From Verrucomicrobiia bacterium (GTDB lineage Bacteria; Verrucomicrobiota; Verrucomicrobiia; Verrucomicrobiales; DEV007): DNA of 64,000 bases. Position numbers and translations under genes: made by a program. Location of the stretch: NCBI GenBank assembly GCA_030427505.1, contig JAUICH010000018.1, positions 62,001 to 126,000 of the forward strand. Direction: 5' to 3'. Below the pieces are notes generated by a model that made no database searches, had not been told where the DNA came from, and was given only the letters and a program-made list of their open reading frames with translations. Shown here piece after piece: positions 53,451 through 63,133 of this stretch (position 1 is its first letter; every line of letters starts with the position of its first letter).

Positions 53451-53459
53451 AAGGACCTC

Positions 53460-53936
53460 ATGATCTCCGCCTTCATAGATCAGGCCACCGAATGGATGAA
53501 AGACCACAAGGCCATCACCGGTCTCGCGGTGACACTGTCTTTCTTCACCTTTCTCGCCTCCCTCATCGTCACTCCCGCGATCGTCATCCGGATGAGTCCG
53601 GACTACTTTCTGCGCCCGCGCGCCCGGCCCCATACCTTTCGGCAACAGCACCCCACGCTCCGGTGGACTGGCCTGGTTCTGAAAAACTTTCTCGGGTTCT
53701 TCCTGATTCTTGCCGGAATCGCCATGCTCGCTTTGCCGGGCCAGGGGCTCCTCACCATTTTCATGGGACTGGTCCTCGCCAACTTTCCAGGAAAGAACCG
53801 CTTGGAACTGTACCTGGTCAGGCTCCCGGCCATCGCCAAGTCCATCAACTGGATGCGAAAAAAGGCCGGCCGGGAACCGCTTCAGATTCCTCCCAAGGAG
53901 TCCGGCATTCCCTCCGCCCACTGCAGCGGATCGTAA
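53460..53936 (+). CDS. PGPGW-like membrane protein
   Basis: A 158-residue protein with a hydrophobic segment at about 20-47 (VTLSFFTFLASLIVTPAIVI) and another at 78-112 with LVLKNFLGFFLILAGIAMLALPGQGLLTIFMGL, close to the PGPGW pattern of a small integral-membrane family of unknown role. A charged C-terminal tail follows. AAGGA lies 5 bp before the ATG. It is not clearly co-transcribed with the copper genes downstream. Confidence 0.75.
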   Translation: MISAFIDQATEWMKDHKAITGLAVTLSFFTFLASLIVTPAIVIRMSPDYFLRPRARPHTFRQQHPTLRWTGLVLKNFLGFFLILAGIAMLALPGQGLLTIFMGLVLANFPGKNRLELYLVRLPAIAKSINWMRKKAGREPLQIPPKESGIPSAHCSGS

Positions 53937-53984
53937 CCGCGCGAAACCACCACAAGCTTCTGAAAGAAAATTTTGCCGGTTGCC

Positions 53985-54006
53985 TTATACCCATACCCCC
54001 TATATG
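53985..54006 (+). promoter_or_regulatory. candidate CsoR operator
   Basis: The 30 bp before the regulator start read TTATACCCATACCCCCTATA. Tandem TACCC/ACCCCC boxes beside AT-rich flanks are typical of operators bound by CsoR-family repressors. The promoter and translation start of the copper operon overlap this stretch, so binding would block transcription. A match by eye only. Confidence 0.45.
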
Positions 54007-54015
54007 TAAACAAGC

Positions 54016-54291
54016 ATGAAGCGTGACGAGAGCCAGAAAAAGAAACTGAACGGCCGCGTCGCCCGCATCGCCGGGCAGGTCGCCGGCGTGGGCCGGATGA
54101 TCGAGGAAGACCGCTACTGTCCGGATATCCTTCACACCATTTCCGCCATACACGCCGCCCTCCGTGGCCTGGAAGCCACCTTGCTGGAAGACCACGTCCG
54201 CCACTGCGTCATGGAAAGCACCGGCAGCAAGAAAGCCGCGAAAGAAAAGCTGGAAGAACTCCTTCAACTCTACCGGAGACGCCTGTCATGA
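54016..54291 (+). CDS. csoR: metal-sensing transcriptional repressor, CsoR/RcnR family
   Basis: A 91-residue four-helix protein (DUF156 family). The copper(I) set is visible: Cys35 in DRYCPDIL, and His60 and Cys64 in LEDHVRHCV, the C-H-C pattern of copper-sensing Cso[21 protein letters not shown] is typical of the DNA-binding face. It overlaps the copper ATPase start by 4 bp (ATGA) and most likely represses its own operon until copper binds. Confidence 0.88.
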   Translation: MKRDESQKKKLNGRVARIAGQVAGVGRMIEEDRYCPDILHTISAIHAALRGLEATLLEDHVRHCVMESTGSKKAAKEKLEELLQLYRRRLS

Positions 54292-56780
54292 AACACGGTC
54301 ACGAAGATTCCCACTCTCATCACCACGGTCACGGCGAACGCCCTGCCGCCTCAAATCCAGAAGACGGCAACGAAACGGAGTCTTGCTGTCACCACGAGTC
54401 TCACGAGCCCGGCCATCACCCGGAAGACGAAGCCTCTCACGCCTGCCATCACGGCAAGCCGGAAAAGGAAGCCCATTCCTGCTGTGGCGGGCACAGCCCG
54501 TCCGGCGGCGAGGCGGCGTCCGGCGCCCGCTACACTTGCCCCATGCACCCGGAGGTGATTTCCACTAAACCTGGCGACTGCCCGAAGTGCGGGATGTCCC
54601 TGGAGCCGCTGTCGCTTCCCCCCGGAAAAACGCTCTACACCTGTCCCATGCACCCGGAGATCGTCCGCGACGAGCCGGGCGATTGTCCCAAGTGCGGCAT
54701 GGCGCTGGAGCCCATGAACGCCGGAGCGGATGGTGATGCCGCGGCGGAAGAGGAGATCCGCTACCTTAACCGCCGCTTCTGGATTGCCGCCGCGCTCTCC
54801 CTGCCCGTGTTGATCCTGGCCATGGCGCCGATGATTCCGGGACTGGGCCTGGAGCATCTCATACCACACTCGGTTTCCAAATGGATCCAGTTCGCCCTCG
54901 CCACGCCGGTGGTTCTGTGGGCCGGTGCGCTGTTTTTCCGGCGTGGCTGGAACTCCATCGTCAACCGCAGTCTTAATATGTTCACCCTCATCTCCATGGG
55001 GGTCGGCGCGTCCTGGGGGTTCAGCGCCGCGGCGGTCCTTGCGCCGGGTATCTTCCCGGAGAGCTTTCGCCAGCACGGCGAAGTGGGCGTGTACTTTGAG
55101 TCCGCCGCCATCATCACCGTCCTGGTCTTGCTGGGGCAACTCCTGGAAGCCCGGGCCCGGTCCAGGACCGGCCAGGCCATCAAGTCCCTTCTCGGGCTCG
55201 CGGCCAAAACAGCCCACCGCGTGGGAGCGAACGGCAAGGAAGAAGACGTGCCCGTGGATGACATCCAGCCCGGTGACGTGCTCCGTGTCCGCCCCGGCGA
55301 AAAAGTACCGCTGGACGGCGTCATCACGGAAGGCTCCAGCCATGTGGACGAGTCCATGATCACTGGCGAACCCGTGCCCGTGCGCAAGGCGGCGGGAGAT
55401 GCCGTCATCGGCGCCACGGTTAACCAGACCGGCTCCTTCCTGATGCGGACGGAAAAAGTCGGCGGCGACACCCTGCTCTCCCAGATCGTCCACCTCGTGG
55501 CGGAGGCGCAGCGCAGCCGCGCCCCCATCCAGAAACTGGCGGACACGGTGTCCGGCTACTTTGTGCCCGCCGTGCTGCTGGCGGCGGTGGCGGCCTTCGT
55601 CATCTGGGCGGTATGGGGCCCCTCGCCCGCGCTGGCCCATGCCCTGGTGAATGCCGTCGCGGTCCTCATCATCGCCTGCCCCTGCGCCCTCGGACTGGCC
55701 ACGCCCATGTCCATCATGGTGGGCGTGGGCCGCGCCGCTACCGCCGGCGTCTTGGTGAAAGACGCGGAGGCCATCGAGACCGCCGAAAAGGTGGACACTC
55801 TCATCACCGACAAGACCGGCACCCTCACCGCCGGAAAACCGCGCGTAACCGCCATCCTCGCCGCGGGCGGCGGAGACGAAGAGTCCCTGCTCCGGCTGGC
55901 GGCGGCAGTGGAAACCCACAGCGAACACCCCCTGGCCCGCGCCATCGTGGAAGCGGCGGAAGAACGCGGCCTGTCTCTTCCGGACGCGAAGGACTTCCAG
56001 TCCACCACGGGCGGCGGCGTGACCTGCCGGGTGGAAGGGGCAAGCGTGCGCGTGGGACAACGCCGCTTTGTGGAAGAGGAAGCCGGCGCTGAAATTCCCG
56101 AAGAACTAAGCCAAAAAGCGGAAGAACTCCAGGCCCAAGGCCAGACCGCCGTGTGGGTGACGAAAGGCGAGACCGCCTTAGGCGTGCTCGGCATTTCCGA
56201 TCCCGTCAAAGACACCACTCCGGACGCCATCGCCGCCTTGCATGGGCGCGGTATCCGCGTCGTCATGGCCACGGGCGACAACGAAAAGACCGCCGCCGCC
56301 GTGGCGAAGGAACTGGGCATCGACGAGGTCCGCGCCGGTCTCTCCCCCCAAGACAAGATCGATCTGGTCAAAGAGCTCAAGTCCAGTGGCGCCATCGTGG
56401 CCATGGCCGGAGACGGCATCAACGACGCTCCCGCGCTGGCGGAGGCCCACGTCGGCATCGCCATGGGCACCGGCACGGACGTCGCGATCGAAAGCGCCAG
56501 CATCACCCTGGTGAAGGGCGATCTTCAGGGCATCGTCAATGCCTTCACGCTCAGCCGGTCCGTCATGCGGAACATCCGGCAGAACCTGTTCTTCGCCTTC
56601 ATCTACAACGCCATCGGCGTCCCCATCGCGGCGGGCGTGCTCTACCCCCTCACCGGCACCCTGCTCAGCCCCATGATCGCCGGAGCGGCGATGAGCTTTT
56701 CCAGCGTGTCCGTCATCGCCAATGCCCTGCGCCTGCGTCGCCTGAAGCTGACTCGCGCGACCCCCAGGCGAGGGGCTTGA
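54288..56780 (+). CDS. copA: P1B-type copper-exporting ATPase with two heavy-metal-binding repeats
   Basis: An 830-residue membrane pump. The N-terminus is His/Cys-rich ([14 protein letters not shown]) and is followed by two copies of the heavy-metal-binding motif ([11 protein letters not shown]... and [12 protein letters not shown]..., each with PKCGM). After about eight transmembrane helices come the ion-site CPC in [14 protein letters not shown] (about residue 463), the phosphorylation site [10 protein letters not shown] (Asp508), and [10 protein letters not shown] (about 707). It exports Cu(I), and possibly Ag(I). It is coupled to the CsoR-like gene. Confidence 0.94.
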   Translation: MKHGHEDSHSHHHGHGERPAASNPEDGNETESCCHHESHEPGHHPEDEASHACHHGKPEKEAHSCCGGHSPSGGEAASGARYTCPMHPEVISTKPGDCPKCGMSLEPLSLPPGKTLYTCPMHPEIVRDEPGDCPKCGMALEPMNAGADGDAAAEEEIRYLNRRFWIAAALSLPVLILAMAPMIPGLGLEHLIPHSVSKWIQFALATPVVLWAGALFFRRGWNSIVNRSLNMFTLISMGVGASWGFSAAAVLAPGIFPESFRQHGEVGVYFESAAIITVLVLLGQLLEARARSRTGQAIKSLLGLAAKTAHRVGANGKEEDVPVDDIQPGDVLRVRPGEKVPLDGVITEGSSHVDESMITGEPVPVRKAAGDAVIGATVNQTGSFLMRTEKVGGDTLLSQIVHLVAEAQRSRAPIQKLADTVSGYFVPAVLLAAVAAFVIWAVWGPSPALAHALVNAVAVLIIACPCALGLATPMSIMVGVGRAATAGVLVKDAEAIETAEKVDTLITDKTGTLTAGKPRVTAILAAGGGDEESLLRLAAAVETHSEHPLARAIVEAAEERGLSLPDAKDFQSTTGGGVTCRVEGASVRVGQRRFVEEEAGAEIPEELSQKAEELQAQGQTAVWVTKGETALGVLGISDPVKDTTPDAIAALHGRGIRVVMATGDNEKTAAAVAKELGIDEVRAGLSPQDKIDLVKELKSSGAIVAMAGDGINDAPALAEAHVGIAMGTGTDVAIESASITLVKGDLQGIVNAFTLSRSVMRNIRQNLFFAFIYNAIGVPIAAGVLYPLTGTLLSPMIAGAAMSFSSVSVIANALRLRRLKLTRATPRRGA

Positions 56781-56798
56781 GACGCCGCTTCCAGAGGG

Positions 56799-57329
56799 CT
56801 ACCCGAGCAGGGCCCAATGATCGCTGTGGCGCCTGCGGGAGCGGGCCTTTACTTCATAACGGCCATCGCCCACGGAGATCACTTCTATCCGCACCTTCGT
56901 CAGGCCCCGGTCCCGAAATCCCAAGTCATGCGCCACCGCGGGCGTCACGTCCAGGATGCGCCCGGAAATGAACGGCCCCCGGTCATTCAAACGCAGCACC
57001 GTCGTCCGGCCGTTCTCAAGGTTGGTCACCCGCACCTTGCAGGGCAGCGGCAGGGTCTTGTGCGCTCCCGCGCGAGCCCCCGGACGGAAAGATTCCCCCA
57101 AAGCCGTTGTACCGCGTTTCAACCCGAAAAACCGGCGCTCGTCGTACCAGGACGCGACTCCCTCCTCCCGGAACACCAGGGCCTCCTCTACTTCCAGAGG
57201 GTAGTAGCGCTGGCCCCGGATCGTGTAGGGCGCTCTCTTATAGCCTGGATACTTGGAGGCGCAGGAAGAGAACAACAGGCAAGCCAGGCTTGCTGAAGTC
57301 ACTAAGAAAATCGACGAACGCAATGACAT
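56799..57329 (-). CDS. rlpA: RlpA-like lipoprotein (double-psi beta-barrel)
   Basis: A 176-residue protein with a lipoprotein signal ending LLFSSCAS (Cys22 or so). The RlpA core is EGVASWYDERRFFGLKRGTT, ESFRPGARAGAHKTLPL, VTNLENGRTTVLRLNDRGPF and ISGRILDVTPAVAHDLGF. These enzymes cleave naked glycan strands at the septum. The C-terminal SPOR domain is absent, as in some non-proteobacterial members. It is convergent with the copper ATPase (18-bp gap). Confidence 0.93.
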   Translation of the reverse strand: MSLRSSIFLVTSASLACLLFSSCASKYPGYKRAPYTIRGQRYYPLEVEEALVFREEGVASWYDERRFFGLKRGTTALGESFRPGARAGAHKTLPLPCKVRVTNLENGRTTVLRLNDRGPFISGRILDVTPAVAHDLGFRDRGLTKVRIEVISVGDGRYEVKARSRRRHSDHWALLG

Positions 57330-57593
57330 CAGAATATCGGGATTTTACTTAAGAGATATTAAGATAAGCACATTTTTCTTCTTTCGAAAAGATCAGCCTC
57401 GCCCGTCATGAAAGGCGTAACTCTTACGACTCCATCGAATCCGCTCCCTGGCTTCCAAATTCCGGAGCCCTGGTCCTGGCGTTTCGATTGTCAACCGCCA
57501 CATTGCGAGAGAGATTGGTCTGAAGCGCCCGTGGAATGGCCTCTCCGCATGTTCCGGATTGCCTGTTCCTCCCAATCCTAACCATTCCTCACC

Positions 57594-58034
57594 ATGTCAG
57601 ACGCTGAGATCAATCTGAAAGACAAGCTCACTCCCTTGCAGTTCCGGGTGACGCAGCAATGCGGCACCGAACCGCCCTTCGACAATGAGTTCTGGGCTAA
57701 CAAGCAGCCGGGACTCTACGTGGACATCGTGTCCGGTAAGCCACTGTTCTCTTCCCAGGACAAATACGACTCCGGCACGGGCTGGCCGAGTTTCTTCCAG
57801 CCAATCGACCAGGACGAAGTCGTCGAGGTCGAGGACCTTAGCCACGGCATGCACCGCACCGAAGTCCGGTCCCGCACGGGCAGCTCTCACCTGGGCCATG
57901 TCTTCCCCGATGGCCCGAAACCCACCGGCCTGCGCTACTGCATCAACTCTGCCTCGCTTCGCTTCATTCCCGTGGAAAACCTGGAAAGTGAAGGCTACGG
58001 AGAATACCTGAAGCTCTTCGGGAAAGCGGAGTGA
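57594..58034 (+). CDS. msrB: peptide-methionine (R)-S-oxide reductase
   Basis: A 146-residue protein with [52 protein letters not shown] and the active-site [13 protein letters not shown] (Cys116). The two CxxC zinc sites of many MsrB are replaced (SGKPLFSS and [10 protein letters not shown]), so this is the zinc-free form. It repairs oxidised methionine R-sulfoxides. Monocistronic; the upstream gap 57330-57593 shows no gene. Confidence 0.96.
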   Translation: MSDAEINLKDKLTPLQFRVTQQCGTEPPFDNEFWANKQPGLYVDIVSGKPLFSSQDKYDSGTGWPSFFQPIDQDEVVEVEDLSHGMHRTEVRSRTGSSHLGHVFPDGPKPTGLRYCINSASLRFIPVENLESEGYGEYLKLFGKAE

Positions 58035-58072
58035 ACGCCTTGGGTCTCTAACCGGAATCCCAGGCTCAGGCT

Positions 58073-58609
58073 TTAAAACTTATTCCGCCACATCATGGAC
58101 TCCACTGGGCGGTCCGTTTTGGCATTGTATTTCGCGGAACCCTTGTCCCCGTATGACGTCAAGATCTCCCCTTCCACCTGGAAGTAGATGAGCTGACCGA
58201 TCGGCATGCCGGCATAGACGCGCACGGGCTGCTTCACGGAAATCTCCAGCGTCCAGTAGTTGCAGAAACCAACGTCTCCCTTCCCCGCGGTGGCGTGGAT
58301 ATCGATCCCCAGGCGGCCCACACTGGACTTGCCCTCTAGAAACGGCACGCAAGTGTGCGTCTCAGTGTATTCCTGGGTAGCGCCCAGGTAGTTAATCTGC
58401 GGTTCCAGGACGTAGCCATCCGGCGGAATCTCAAAATGCACGATCTCGTTGTGTTTCTTGGCGTCCAGAACCCGCTCTTTGTAGGTGGCGAGGTGGCCGC
58501 TGAGATGCACATCGTAGCTGTTGGTGCCAAGCTTTTCGCGGTCGAAGGGCTCGATCACGATTTCGCCGCGCTCCATGGCTTCGAGGATGGATTTGTCCGA
58601 TAATATCAT
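58073..58609 (-). CDS. dcd: dCTP deaminase
   Basis: A 178-residue trimeric dUTPase-fold enzyme that turns dCTP into dUTP. It starts MILSDKSILEAMERGEIVIE, has the substrate loop FLEGKSSVGRLGIDIHATAG, and TLEISVKQPVRVYAGMPIGQ with the catalytic Glu. It ends in the flexible tail PVESMMWRNKF. Convergent with msrB. Confidence 0.95.
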   Translation of the reverse strand: MILSDKSILEAMERGEIVIEPFDREKLGTNSYDVHLSGHLATYKERVLDAKKHNEIVHFEIPPDGYVLEPQINYLGATQEYTETHTCVPFLEGKSSVGRLGIDIHATAGKGDVGFCNYWTLEISVKQPVRVYAGMPIGQLIYFQVEGEILTSYGDKGSAKYNAKTDRPVESMMWRNKF

Positions 58610-58834
58610 GGCAAAAAGGCCCGGGCCGGGTGTCCCGTTCCGTCCGGATAAGAGCCCTCTCCACCCGGTTCGTCAAGGCCGGAGGGCACGGAGCCCCCGT
58701 TGGGTTGTTTTTGGCAAATCGCTTCCCTCTTGAGCCGGCGGGAACTTTCTCGCATCGTTTTCCCCTCACCTGCCTCCCCGAATTTCCTCACCTTGAAGAC
58801 TCCCCTTCCCGCGCTTCTTTCCCGTCAGGCCCCG

Positions 58835-60199
58835 ATGATCTTTCTGCTGGCCGCCCTTTCCTGCTGGGCCTGTTGGCTTCCGCCAGGCATTCACGCTCAG
58901 GAACCCAGGCATCTGGTCACTTATGAAGAAGCCTACGCCGGGCTGGCTCCCCTGGCGGCCAGCCCGGAGGTCCCGGCGAACCGGTCCATGGTCCAGGACG
59001 CGTTCACCGGCGGTAGAGTCTACTGCGGCTACCAAGGGTGGTTCTCCTGCCCAGGTGACGGCTCGGAAACGGGGTGGACGCACTACCAGGGGGTGGATGG
59101 AAAATTCGAGCCCGGACACTGCTCCATCGACCTCTGGCCGGACGTTTCGGAACTTTCGGAAGCGGAGAAATTCAAAACCCTTTTCCGCCACGCGGACGGT
59201 TCTCAGGCTCATGTTTTCAGTTCCCAAAATGCCGCCACGGTGGTCCGGCACTTTCGCTGGATGGCGGAGTATGGAATAGACGGCGCTTTCGTGCAGCGTT
59301 TCGCCAACGCCGCCTCTCCCCACCTCTCGGACTACCGCCAACTCCGCCGGACCAATCGCGTACTGCTCAACTGCCGTGCCGCCGCGAACGCCCACGGCCG
59401 CGCCTGGGCGCTGATGTACGACTTGAGCGGCATGGGCGACGCGGACATGGACCGCGTCTATGCCGACTGGAAGCACCTGCGCACCCAGATGAACCTGGGT
59501 CTCGACCCGGCGGACCGCGCCTACCTCTACCACCTGGGCAAGCCCCTGGTCGCGGTCTGGGGAATCGGCTTTTCAGATTCCGACGGCAAAACACGCCCCA
59601 CCCTGGAGAAGCAGGCGGAGTTCCTCCGCCTCCTCAAGCACAACCCGGACTGGGGCGGTTTCTCAATCATGATCGGCGTACCCACCGGCTGGCGAAGCGG
59701 AGACCGAGACGCCACGGCGAATCCCACCCTATTGGAAGAAATCGCCAAGCTCGCGGACGTCATCAGCCCCTGGACCGTCGGCCGCTATTCCACGCCAGAG
59801 GAAGCCCGGCGTCATCGCCAACGCGACTGGGAACCGGATCTCGCCTGGTGCGCGGAACGGAACACCAGCTACCTGCCCGTCGTGTTCCCCGGCTTCAGTT
59901 GGCGCAACCTCCACCAAGGCGGAGAACCCCTGGGCCAGATTCCCCGGCTGGGCGGAAAGTTCCTCTGGGAACAATTCATCCAAGCCAGAGCCTCCGGCGC
60001 CGAAGCCGTTTACGTAGCGATGTTCGACGAGATGGACGAAGGCACCGCCATCTTTAAATGCACGAACGAACCGCCCACGGGTGAAGCTGGCGCGGGCGGC
60101 AGCGAGTTCCTGACCCATGAGGGACTGCCGAGTGACTTCTATTTGCGGCTTTGTGGCGAGGGCGGGCGTTTGTTGCGGGGGGAGGTCTTAGGACGGTGA
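58835..60199 (+). CDS. glycoside hydrolase family 71/99-like exported protein
   Basis: A 454-residue protein from the ATG at 58835, which gives a signal peptide (LLAALSCWACWLPPGIHAQ). The mature part begins VYCGYQGWFSCPGD and continues with a (beta/alpha) barrel: VVRHFRWMAEYGIDGAFVQR, WALMYDLSGM, GGFSIMIGVPTGW, PVVFPGFSWRN and YVAMFDEMDEGT near the end. The YCGYQGWF start and FDEMDEGT pattern match the GH71/99-like group (endo-acting alpha-glycosidases). The substrate is not determined. It is monocistronic. Confidence 0.85.
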   Translation: MIFLLAALSCWACWLPPGIHAQEPRHLVTYEEAYAGLAPLAASPEVPANRSMVQDAFTGGRVYCGYQGWFSCPGDGSETGWTHYQGVDGKFEPGHCSIDLWPDVSELSEAEKFKTLFRHADGSQAHVFSSQNAATVVRHFRWMAEYGIDGAFVQRFANAASPHLSDYRQLRRTNRVLLNCRAAANAHGRAWALMYDLSGMGDADMDRVYADWKHLRTQMNLGLDPADRAYLYHLGKPLVAVWGIGFSDSDGKTRPTLEKQAEFLRLLKHNPDWGGFSIMIGVPTGWRSGDRDATANPTLLEEIAKLADVISPWTVGRYSTPEEARRHRQRDWEPDLAWCAERNTSYLPVVFPGFSWRNLHQGGEPLGQIPRLGGKFLWEQFIQARASGAEAVYVAMFDEMDEGTAIFKCTNEPPTGEAGAGGSEFLTHEGLPSDFYLRLCGEGGRLLRGEVLGR

Positions 60200-60318
60200 G
60201 CGATCCGCTTCAGCGCGCCAGAATCTCTATTTCAAAAATACGCACCGCTTCGCCACGGGTTTGAGACAGAAATCGACTTGAACGCGACAGATTCCCGAAG
60301 ACCTGCTACACTTTCCCC

Positions 60319-60570
60319 ATGGCCAAGACCCTGAGAGCGATTGAAGCCATCCTGAATCCGGATGGCCGAGTCGAGATGGTGTCCTCCCTCCTGACCATTA
60401 CCAAACCAACTCAGGTAATTTTGACGGTGGTGGTGGACGACGGTGGCGCCGGGGGTGAAGAAAATGACGTCAACCTGGCGAGCGCCAGCGAAACCGCTTG
60501 GGCCAAAGACTGGAACCGAAACGAGGAAGATGACGCATGGGCCAGTTTGCAAGAGGAGACGTCGTCCTAG
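60319..60570 (+). CDS. antitoxin of a MazEF-type module
   Basis: An 83-residue acidic protein (MAKTLRAIEAILNPDGRVEM) whose C-terminal part is rich in Glu and Asp (SETAWAKDWNRNEEDDAWAS). Its 3' end overlaps the toxin start by 34 bp, in the same direction. Short acidic proteins placed like this in front of MazF-type genes are antitoxins. The fold is not a clear AbrB or RHH domain. Module is intact, unlike the pair at the window start. Confidence 0.75.
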   Translation: MAKTLRAIEAILNPDGRVEMVSSLLTITKPTQVILTVVVDDGGAGGEENDVNLASASETAWAKDWNRNEEDDAWASLQEETSS

Positions 60571-60872
60571 TCCGGTTTCCCTTCTCCGACCTGAGCCAAA
60601 CCAAGCGGCGTCCGGCGCTGGTTCTGGCCGTGGTGGAGTATGGGGATTTGGTCCTTTGCCAGATCACAAGCAAGCACTACGGAGACCGGAGAGCGGTAAG
60701 ACTGGAGGCTGCCGATTTCGAGAAAGGTTCTCTGCCTCTTACCAGCTATGCCCGGCCAGGCCGCCTGCTAACCGGAGACCCCGGCCTGATCGACAAGTCA
60801 CTCGGTTCCCTGTTTGAATCCAAGCGAATGGAAGTCGTGGGTGCCGTCCGGGCTTTGCTGGAGAAAGGATAG
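60537..60872 (+). CDS. MazF/PemK-family toxin
   Basis: A 111-residue protein with the CcdB/MazF fold: FARGDVVLVRFPFSDLSQTK, RRPALVLAVVEYGDLVLCQI, TSKHYGDRRAVRL and a C-terminal RMEVVGAVRALLEKG. The RRPALVL Arg and the ITS Thr match the endoribonuclease active site. It starts inside the antitoxin gene (34-bp overlap). It should cut mRNA at specific short sequences when free of its antitoxin. Confidence 0.9.
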   Translation: MGQFARGDVVLVRFPFSDLSQTKRRPALVLAVVEYGDLVLCQITSKHYGDRRAVRLEAADFEKGSLPLTSYARPGRLLTGDPGLIDKSLGSLFESKRMEVVGAVRALLEKG

Positions 60873-60887
60873 GTTTCTCTCCTAACT

Positions 60888-61856
60888 CTAAAACTTATCC
60901 GCCGCCACATAGGCCTGCACCACGGCTTCTTCGCCTTCAGTCCCTTTCATGGAATTTCCGTGCTCCATTCCGATGATGAAGTCGCGGCCTTCCTTGGTGC
61001 TGCGTTCGTGGATGTATTTAAAGACGTTGCGGAAATTGATCTCGCCCGTGCCGGGTTCTTTACGTCCCGGATTGTCACCCACCTGGAAGTAACCGATTTC
61101 CTCCCAGCACATCTCGATGTTCGGGATGAGGTTTCCTTCGGTAATTTGCTGGTGGTAAATGTCGAAAAGCGTCTTGCAGGCCGGGCTGCCGACGGCGCGG
61201 CAAATCTGGTAGCTCTGCGGCGACTCGTGGAGGAACATGGTGGGGTGATTGGCGTGGTGGTTCAGCGGTTCCAGCACCATCACCAGGCCGTGCGGTTCCA
61301 GGATCTCGGAGCAGCGCTTCAGCAGCTCGATGCAGTTGGCGGTCTGGTAGTTCCAGTCCAGCTTCAGGTCATACGCCCCCGGAACCACGGTCATCCAGGT
61401 GGCGTTGACGCGCTTGGCGACTTCGATGCCCGCCGTGATCTCGTCCAGGACACCTTTCCAGATGTCTTCGTTCTTTACCGTAAAGGTAGGCTCCGTCGCA
61501 CCGGCATTACCAGTGACCACGAAGACCCCCATCGACATTCCCAGATCGCTCATGGCCTTGGCGATGCGCTCCTGCTCAGCCACCTCGCGGGTCATCATGC
61601 GGTTGTCTTCCCAGGCGGTGAAGCCACGGTCCGCGGCCCACTTCAACTGATCCACGGGATCGTCCCCCGCGCTGGCCTTGAACATGTTGAAGTGCGGCGC
61701 GTACTTCAGTTTGAAGGAATGCTTTTCCGCCTTCCCTTCCTCCGCGGCGATTGCGCTCCGGCCCTGGCTGACAGCTGCTCCCACAGCCGCCGCTCCCAGG
61801 GCGGTTTTGGCGAGAAAATTCCGGCGATTCAGGTGGTTTTCAGGGGGCATGGCCAT
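60888..61856 (-). CDS. Tat-exported TIM-barrel protein (hydroxypyruvate isomerase-like)
   Basis: A 322-residue protein. The start at 61856 gives a twin-arginine signal (NRRNFLAKTALGAAAVGAAV). The barrel (AP endonuclease 2/hydroxypyruvate isomerase superfamily) shows MVLEPLNHHANHPTMFL, CKTLFDIYHQQITEGNLI, GYFQVGDNPGRKEPGTGEI and IGMEHGNS, with the paired Glu, Asp, His and Glu of the metal site. PVC genomes hold many such exported members. The substrate is unknown. Confidence 0.85.
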   Translation of the reverse strand: MAMPPENHLNRRNFLAKTALGAAAVGAAVSQGRSAIAAEEGKAEKHSFKLKYAPHFNMFKASAGDDPVDQLKWAADRGFTAWEDNRMMTREVAEQERIAKAMSDLGMSMGVFVVTGNAGATEPTFTVKNEDIWKGVLDEITAGIEVAKRVNATWMTVVPGAYDLKLDWNYQTANCIELLKRCSEILEPHGLVMVLEPLNHHANHPTMFLHESPQSYQICRAVGSPACKTLFDIYHQQITEGNLIPNIEMCWEEIGYFQVGDNPGRKEPGTGEINFRNVFKYIHERSTKEGRDFIIGMEHGNSMKGTEGEEAVVQAYVAADKF

Positions 61857-61993
61857 GGTAGGAGGGGTGTGGGTTTTGAGGAAACGGCAAGTCGCCGCCG
61901 ACATCCTTTTGACATAAGAGCCGTCCAACCGTGGCGCAACCCTCAAGTCATCCAATGTAAACGGGCATTCAGGAGCACACCGCGAGCCGCGAG

Positions 61994-62896
61994 CTAAAAC
62001 AAAGGCCAGCCGATCACGTCGTCGCCCGGCTGGGGTTTCACCGCGGTTTCGCTGTAAAAGTTCGAACTGGAACCAGAAGCAATGGAGGAAGTGTCGCCCA
62101 CCTCCTTTACCTTCAGATACCCCACGATCATGTCGCCCCGGCGTACCGCCAGGCGTTGATCCACGGCAATGTTGTTCTGTTTTCCGGCGCTGATCTCCAC
62201 GATCCCCCATTGCGGATCGAAATAAACCACCCGGCCGATCGCCGTGGCGTTTCTAATCTGCCGGGCCAACCCCGAATTCTGAGTGGAAGCAGGCATCGCG
62301 GCCGGTGGCGCCGTGCCGGGTAAGGGGCCGGACGTGCCCGGGGCGCCGGGGCTCTCGTTGCCGGTCCACTTGGGCAACTCTCCATACTGGCTTCCCGGCG
62401 CCTGCCCAGTGGAGGTGGCGGCGGGAGCGGAGGTTCCGTTTCCATTCACCTGATTGTAGCGTTCCATTACCGCCCTGTTCTGCTGCTCAAGCATCTCGCG
62501 CTCCTGGCGCATCCGCTCAAGGTCCGGGTCCACGGGCATGGCTGGTACTGCCGGGGTTGAGGCCAGAGCATTCGCGGGCGCCTGGGGCGGGTTCGGATAC
62601 GCTGGCACGGAAGCGGGCGAGGGAACGGGTGCCGGAACCGCGCTCGGTGCTGGGGCAGGTGCCGGAACGGAAGAACTGGCTGGAGCGGGAGCCGGTTCGG
62701 GTGTTTCCGGTTTCAGAGTCCCGCCGGATTGTTGCGCTTTGTTCTCGATATCACTGAGGTGCTTTTTCAGCACCATTTCCCGTTCCGTCAGTTCCAGTTC
62801 CCGCTGCTGAATGCCTTTCAACCAGAAGTGATTGACGCCGATCCCGCAGATCACCAGGACGACAATGAAAGACACAATGAGAAACGCAATTTTCAT
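61994..62896 (-). CDS. membrane-anchored coiled-coil protein with Pro/Ala linker
   Basis: A 300-residue protein from the ATG at 62896, giving an N-terminal anchor (IAFLIVSFIVVLVICGIGVN). A coiled coil (about 30-52) is followed by a long Pro/Ala-rich linker (about 55-135), a helical patch (LERMRQEREMLEQQNRAV), and a C-terminal beta domain (about 220-298): ATAIGRVVYFDPQWGIVEIS, QRLAVRRGDMIVGYLKVK, DDVIGWP. The last domain resembles that in the protein inside the S10 operon. Upstream gap 62897-63133 shows no gene. Confidence 0.7.
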   Translation of the reverse strand: MKIAFLIVSFIVVLVICGIGVNHFWLKGIQQRELELTEREMVLKKHLSDIENKAQQSGGTLKPETPEPAPAPASSSVPAPAPAPSAVPAPVPSPASVPAYPNPPQAPANALASTPAVPAMPVDPDLERMRQEREMLEQQNRAVMERYNQVNGNGTSAPAATSTGQAPGSQYGELPKWTGNESPGAPGTSGPLPGTAPPAAMPASTQNSGLARQIRNATAIGRVVYFDPQWGIVEISAGKQNNIAVDQRLAVRRGDMIVGYLKVKEVGDTSSIASGSSSNFYSETAVKPQPGDDVIGWPLF

Positions 62897-63133
62897 AAGG
62901 CCACCTTTCTTTCGGGGGAGTCCCTGAGCCTGCTGCAAACTGGGGTGATTCTGGCGCATGTCGAGGGGCGGTTAGCTTACACCAATTGTCCGGATTTGGG
63001 AATGGCTCGTTTTTCAAGGCGCTCCCCCCGCGGAAAGGGAGTTTCAAGGCCCGGTTGACCCTAAATTTTGCGGGTGCTACGTTCCCGCTCCCCGGCGGAA
63101 ACTGCCCGTGGACCCCAGTAGAAGAAAATTTCG

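Noticed and set aside
54351-56060. 569-codon minus-strand frame opposite the copper ATPase
   Set aside because: Shadow frame; the plus strand shows all P-type ATPase motifs.
63000-63133. Possible T-box leader before ileS
   Set aside because: The gap is too short, and no T-box sequence (TGGNACCGCG type) or terminator stem is present.
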